Origin: Flavobacterium sp. HBTb2-11-1
GTDB lineage: Bacteria > Bacteroidota > Bacteroidia > Flavobacteriales > Flavobacteriaceae
Assembly: GCF_009826975.1 (NCBI RefSeq)
Contig: NZ_WUMO01000006.1
Location: 186,001-250,000 of the forward strand
Direction of reading: 5' to 3'
Length of the DNA stretch: 64,000 bases
Part shown: positions 61,719 through 64,000 of the stretch, piece after piece
Position numbering within the stretch: the stretch's first letter is position 1
How the letters are laid out: each line of letters starts with the position of its first letter
Position numbers and translations under genes: made by a program
The notes under the pieces: generated by a model
The model's input: only the letters and a program-made list of their open reading frames with translations
What the model was told of the DNA's origin: nothing
The model's database searches: none

Positions 61719-61928
61719 TTATTCCAATTCGATGCAATCAAAAACAGGATTGTCTTGCAGTAATGTTACAACATTCAATTCACTGTCAACTCTCAAGATA
61801 TTGTCACAATCTTCGAGATCAAAATTCCACAGCGAATTAGGCAGTAATTCATTTAAGAGTACAGAAGCCGATTCAAATTTGGCTTCACTATCAACGGAAG
61901 TTTTAAAAACATAAATCATAATTTGCAT
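61719..61928 (-). CDS. Small conserved-looking protein of unknown function
   Basis: A 69-residue frame (or 66 from the second ATG at 61919, MIYVFKT). The wording FKTSVDSEAKFESASVLLNELLPNSLWNFDLEDCDNILRVDSELNVVTLL has an alternating strand-helix-strand pattern like a small ferredoxin-like fold, but without a metal-binding CxxC. I recall similar short proteins in Flavobacterium without known role. It is convergent to the sus operon. No motif supports a function. Confidence 0.55.
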   Translation of the reverse strand: MQIMIYVFKTSVDSEAKFESASVLLNELLPNSLWNFDLEDCDNILRVDSELNVVTLLQDNPVFDCIELE

Positions 61929-61989
61929 TTTTGAGGAAGCAAATTTCTGAAAAAAGTCTACATATTTGTTAGGATTCTTTAATCAATGA

Positions 61990-62910
61990 TTAGGACTTAT
62001 CAATCAATTTTCGATATCGAATAGGAGAAATTCCTTCTGTTTTTTTAAAGAAACGGCTAAAGTAAGATTGGTCTTCAAAGCCTACTTGCGTTGCCACTTC
62101 ACCTACAGAAAGAGTAGTTTGAAAGAGTAAATATTTTGCCTCAAGCAATATGTTTTCGTCAATCCATTTTACAGCAGATTTTCCTGTAACATTCTTTACA
62201 CACTTATTCAAGTGGTTTGGAGTAACATTTAATAAAGAAGAATAGTAATTGACCTGATGCTGGGTTTTTATATGATCGTGAATCAGTTCTTTAAATTTTG
62301 CTGTTAACACTTCTGCCGCCGAAATATTTTTGACGGTTTTCACAGCATTTTTATTCATTTCATAAAACAAAGTAATCAGGTATGATTGAACGATATTTAG
62401 ATCTGTAATTGTAGTCTCAGAATATTCCTTTTTCAATCTTTCTAAAATGTTTGTAATTGGGGCTATATCTTCAGCAGTTAGTTTGATCTTTGGATTTCCT
62501 GAAATCTTTAAAAAATCAAAATCATTCAGCAATTCACGGCTGCCGTATTTTCTAATTAAAATGTCGGGATGAAATTGGCAGATATAACCTTTATGAATAT
62601 TGTTGACATTATCGAGGGAAAAAATCTGACCAGCCGGAACCATTATCATTTCGTTGTCTGTTGTGACATATTCCTGATAGCCTAATTTCATAACATGCTG
62701 ACCAGAAGAAATAAAAATTAGAGTATGGCAAGAATGTTTAGAAGGCGGAACAGGATGCTGCATTTGCATCATTTCTTCGATTTCAAGACAGAAAAAATGA
62801 TCCGAATTTGACTTGAAAAGCAAATGAATAGGATTGTCTTCTCCCAGAAATTTCTCCCGAAAGCCTTTTGGATTGTACGTTTTGATTTTTTCAGCCTGCT
62901 TTTTTTTCAT
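61990..62910 (-). CDS. AraC-family transcriptional regulator
   Basis: A 306-residue regulator. N-terminal cupin-like effector domain (about 20-150: HPVPPSKHSCHTLIFISSGQHVMKLGYQEYVT, NEMIMVPAGQIFSLDNV), C-terminal AraC HTH domain (about 205-306: YYSSLLNVTPNHLNKCVKNVTGKSAVKWIDENILLEAK, VGEVATQVGFEDQSYFSRFFKKTEGISPIRYRK). The open frame upstream reaches 63069, but the ATG at 62908-62910 follows directly on the stop of the next gene upstream, so the two are co-translated. Ligand unknown; it may control its neighbour. Confidence 0.88.
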   Translation of the reverse strand: MKKKQAEKIKTYNPKGFREKFLGEDNPIHLLFKSNSDHFFCLEIEEMMQMQHPVPPSKHSCHTLIFISSGQHVMKLGYQEYVTTDNEMIMVPAGQIFSLDNVNNIHKGYICQFHPDILIRKYGSRELLNDFDFLKISGNPKIKLTAEDIAPITNILERLKKEYSETTITDLNIVQSYLITLFYEMNKNAVKTVKNISAAEVLTAKFKELIHDHIKTQHQVNYYSSLLNVTPNHLNKCVKNVTGKSAVKWIDENILLEAKYLLFQTTLSVGEVATQVGFEDQSYFSRFFKKTEGISPIRYRKLIDKS

Positions 62911-62911
62911 T

Positions 62912-63475
62912 TTAATAATATAATCTAAAATCAAGCAGTTTGCATAAATTGTAATGTTTCGTATAAAGATCCTCAACAACCTCAAACAAATTGTCGTTTT
63001 CTTGATACAGACTAAAAAATGCTTTGTCAATAGTACTGCAACTGGCAATTTTATTATACGTAGAACCATAGCCAGAAATAGCTCTAGCGCCAGTAATATC
63101 TAGGAAATATTGCGCTTCTTCTTCGTTTAAATCTAAAACTTTAAGATTGGCAAAATGAATGATTTTCCCTTTCATTTTTCCTTCAAACAATTCGGCAATT
63201 TCTTCTATGCTGTAATAATAATCGTGAAGGCAGATGTTGTTTTCCTGACCTGGCATTGCCAAATAAATAATTTCGTAATCTTTGAAATTATGATCTTCGT
63301 AAAGTAAAATATTCAAACTTTCTTCTAAACCTTCAATCGTATCGCAAGTTTTATGAATGCTAGAAATGCCCTGGTCAATTGCCAGTTCTTCCAGACATTT
63401 TACCACATGGGTTGGGCTATGATCGTCTATATCTCGAACGCCTTCTAGGCAGAAAATAAATTTTTCATTATCCAT
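62912..63475 (-). CDS. DUF6642-like protein, resembling a caspase-like fold without catalytic residues
   Basis: A 187-residue protein. The stretch 69-137 (IIYLAMPGQENNICLHDYYYSIEE, GKMKGKIIHFANLKVL, FLDITGARAISGYG) follows the order of caspase/CHAT-like domains: a strand ending at the catalytic His, the loop-helix, a strand ending at the catalytic Cys, and the TGA-x-A-x-x-GY strand. Usual relatives read ACHGE and HFGSCSTL there; here it reads AMPGQ and HFANLKVL, so the His is P75 and the Cys is L111. The rest of the fold seems kept. It is one base from the AraC gene behind it. Function unknown; the fold match is inferred, not searched. Confidence 0.6.
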   Translation of the reverse strand: MDNEKFIFCLEGVRDIDDHSPTHVVKCLEELAIDQGISSIHKTCDTIEGLEESLNILLYEDHNFKDYEIIYLAMPGQENNICLHDYYYSIEEIAELFEGKMKGKIIHFANLKVLDLNEEEAQYFLDITGARAISGYGSTYNKIASCSTIDKAFFSLYQENDNLFEVVEDLYTKHYNLCKLLDFRLYY

Positions 63476-63615
63476 GCAGTTATACTTTGGATTTAAACTT
63501 TTTTAGTGGTTTTAGCAAATGTATTTTTTATATCATAAAATACAATAGAGAAAACAGACTTTAACGTCTTTTTTGGATTTTAAATTTAAGTTAGAGCTGC
63601 GTAAATTTTTAAGCG

Positions 63616-63623
63616 TATTTTTG
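63616..63623 (+). promoter_or_regulatory. Promoter -7 element
   Basis: TATTTTTG, matching TAnnTTTG, 21 bp before the ATG at 63645. Confidence 0.5.
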
Positions 63624-63644
63624 TAAACCGAAAATAAATTACGC

Positions 63645-64000
63645 ATGATACAAATTAACCAAACAGCATCTTTTGCTGTTGAAGATATATTATTCTGTTT
63701 TGCTCTCGAATCTGAAGCAGCAGAAGTTTTTAAAGGACACAATGTCTTATTTACAGGAATAGGAAAAGTAAATGCAGCTTATGAACTGACAAAAGCCATT
63801 CAAAAGAAAAAGCCCTCTGTAATTATTAATCTGGGTTCGGCAGGCAGCTGTTTTCAAAAGGGCGACGTAATCTGCTGTACCAAATTTGTTCAAAGAGATA
63901 TGGACGTTCGCGGTTTAGGTTTTGCATTATACGAAACACCGCTTTCTGGTTTACCGCCAGTTTTAGAATATGGTTTGTTAATGGATAATCTTCAAGAAGG
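63645..64000 (+). CDS. MTA/SAH nucleosidase-like nucleoside phosphorylase family, N-terminal part
   Basis: The first 118 residues only; the gene runs off the right edge. The translation carries CFALESEAAEVFKGHNVLFTGIGKVNAAYELTKAI and IINLGSAGSCFQKGDVICCTKFVQRDMDVRGLGF, the pattern of purine and MTA/SAH nucleosidases (TGxGKVNAA, LGSAG, then the base-binding strand). The substrate-specificity region is past the edge, so it may be MTAN, futalosine hydrolase or another member. Start from the ATG at 63645 with a promoter before it. Confidence 0.8.
   Translation, partial: MIQINQTASFAVEDILFCFALESEAAEVFKGHNVLFTGIGKVNAAYELTKAIQKKKPSVIINLGSAGSCFQKGDVICCTKFVQRDMDVRGLGFALYETPLSGLPPVLEYGLLMDNLQE

Overview
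The window is a stretch of chromosome from a low-GC Bacteroidota bacterium, almost certainly Flavobacterium or a close relative. The evidence is AT-rich intergenic DNA, promoters of the type TAnnTTTG, SusC/SusD outer-membrane proteins, an oversized signal peptidase I, rhomboid genes next to mutL, DUF5683 and DUF2807 proteins, and TTG or GTG starts that only homology can place. Most of it is housekeeping and envelope genes in an order that looks conserved; the accessory parts are listed below.

Layout. 1-3.5 kb: start of an rRNA pseudouridine synthase, a P450/monooxygenase pair divergent from an ArsR regulator, and a hydrolase. 3.6-9.3 kb: a coiled-coil zinc-ribbon relative, a Nif3-like protein, a YoeB-type toxin-antitoxin pair directly in front of lpxK, and a hybrid histidine kinase. 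9.3-19.3 kb: gapdh, lipA, two tandem M48 metalloproteases, a PH-domain protein, a frameshifted DUF4184 gene, tonB, a sigma factor, a glycosyltransferase and murB. 19.4-35.5 kb: a glycosyltransferase, recF, ribH, mutL, two rhomboids, lepB, dapB, parB, parA and rlpA. 35.7-44.6 kb: a secreted beta-helix protein, tRNA-Pro with a broken tRNA copy beside it, trxB, a PadR/PspC/DUF2807 operon, DUF4870 and a hotdog-fold protein.

44.7-52.1 kb is a copper-handling cluster on the minus strand: a 55-residue secreted CC peptide, a multicopper oxidase with a C-terminal outer-membrane barrel, a copper P-type ATPase, a regulator combining an HMA domain with an AraC-type HTH, a DUF3347 protein and a Cys-rich secreted protein. 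Together these would sense, pump, oxidise and bind copper in the envelope. 52.2-54.3 kb holds an AraC/MFS divergent pair. 54.3-61.6 kb is a polysaccharide-uptake operon (SusC, SusD and a surface beta-helix lipoprotein) behind LacI-type palindromes, with no enzyme gene beside it. 61.7-64 kb holds an AraC regulator, a protein that resembles a caspase-like fold without its catalytic residues, and the start of a nucleoside phosphorylase-family gene.

The most pervasive unexplained structure is a set of about 15 intergenic palindromic repeats. They have different sequences but share one plan: two or three short units spaced 9-10 bp, then the inverted units. Almost all lie next to a gene 3' end, and four different ones stand in a row at 50.15-50.54 kb.
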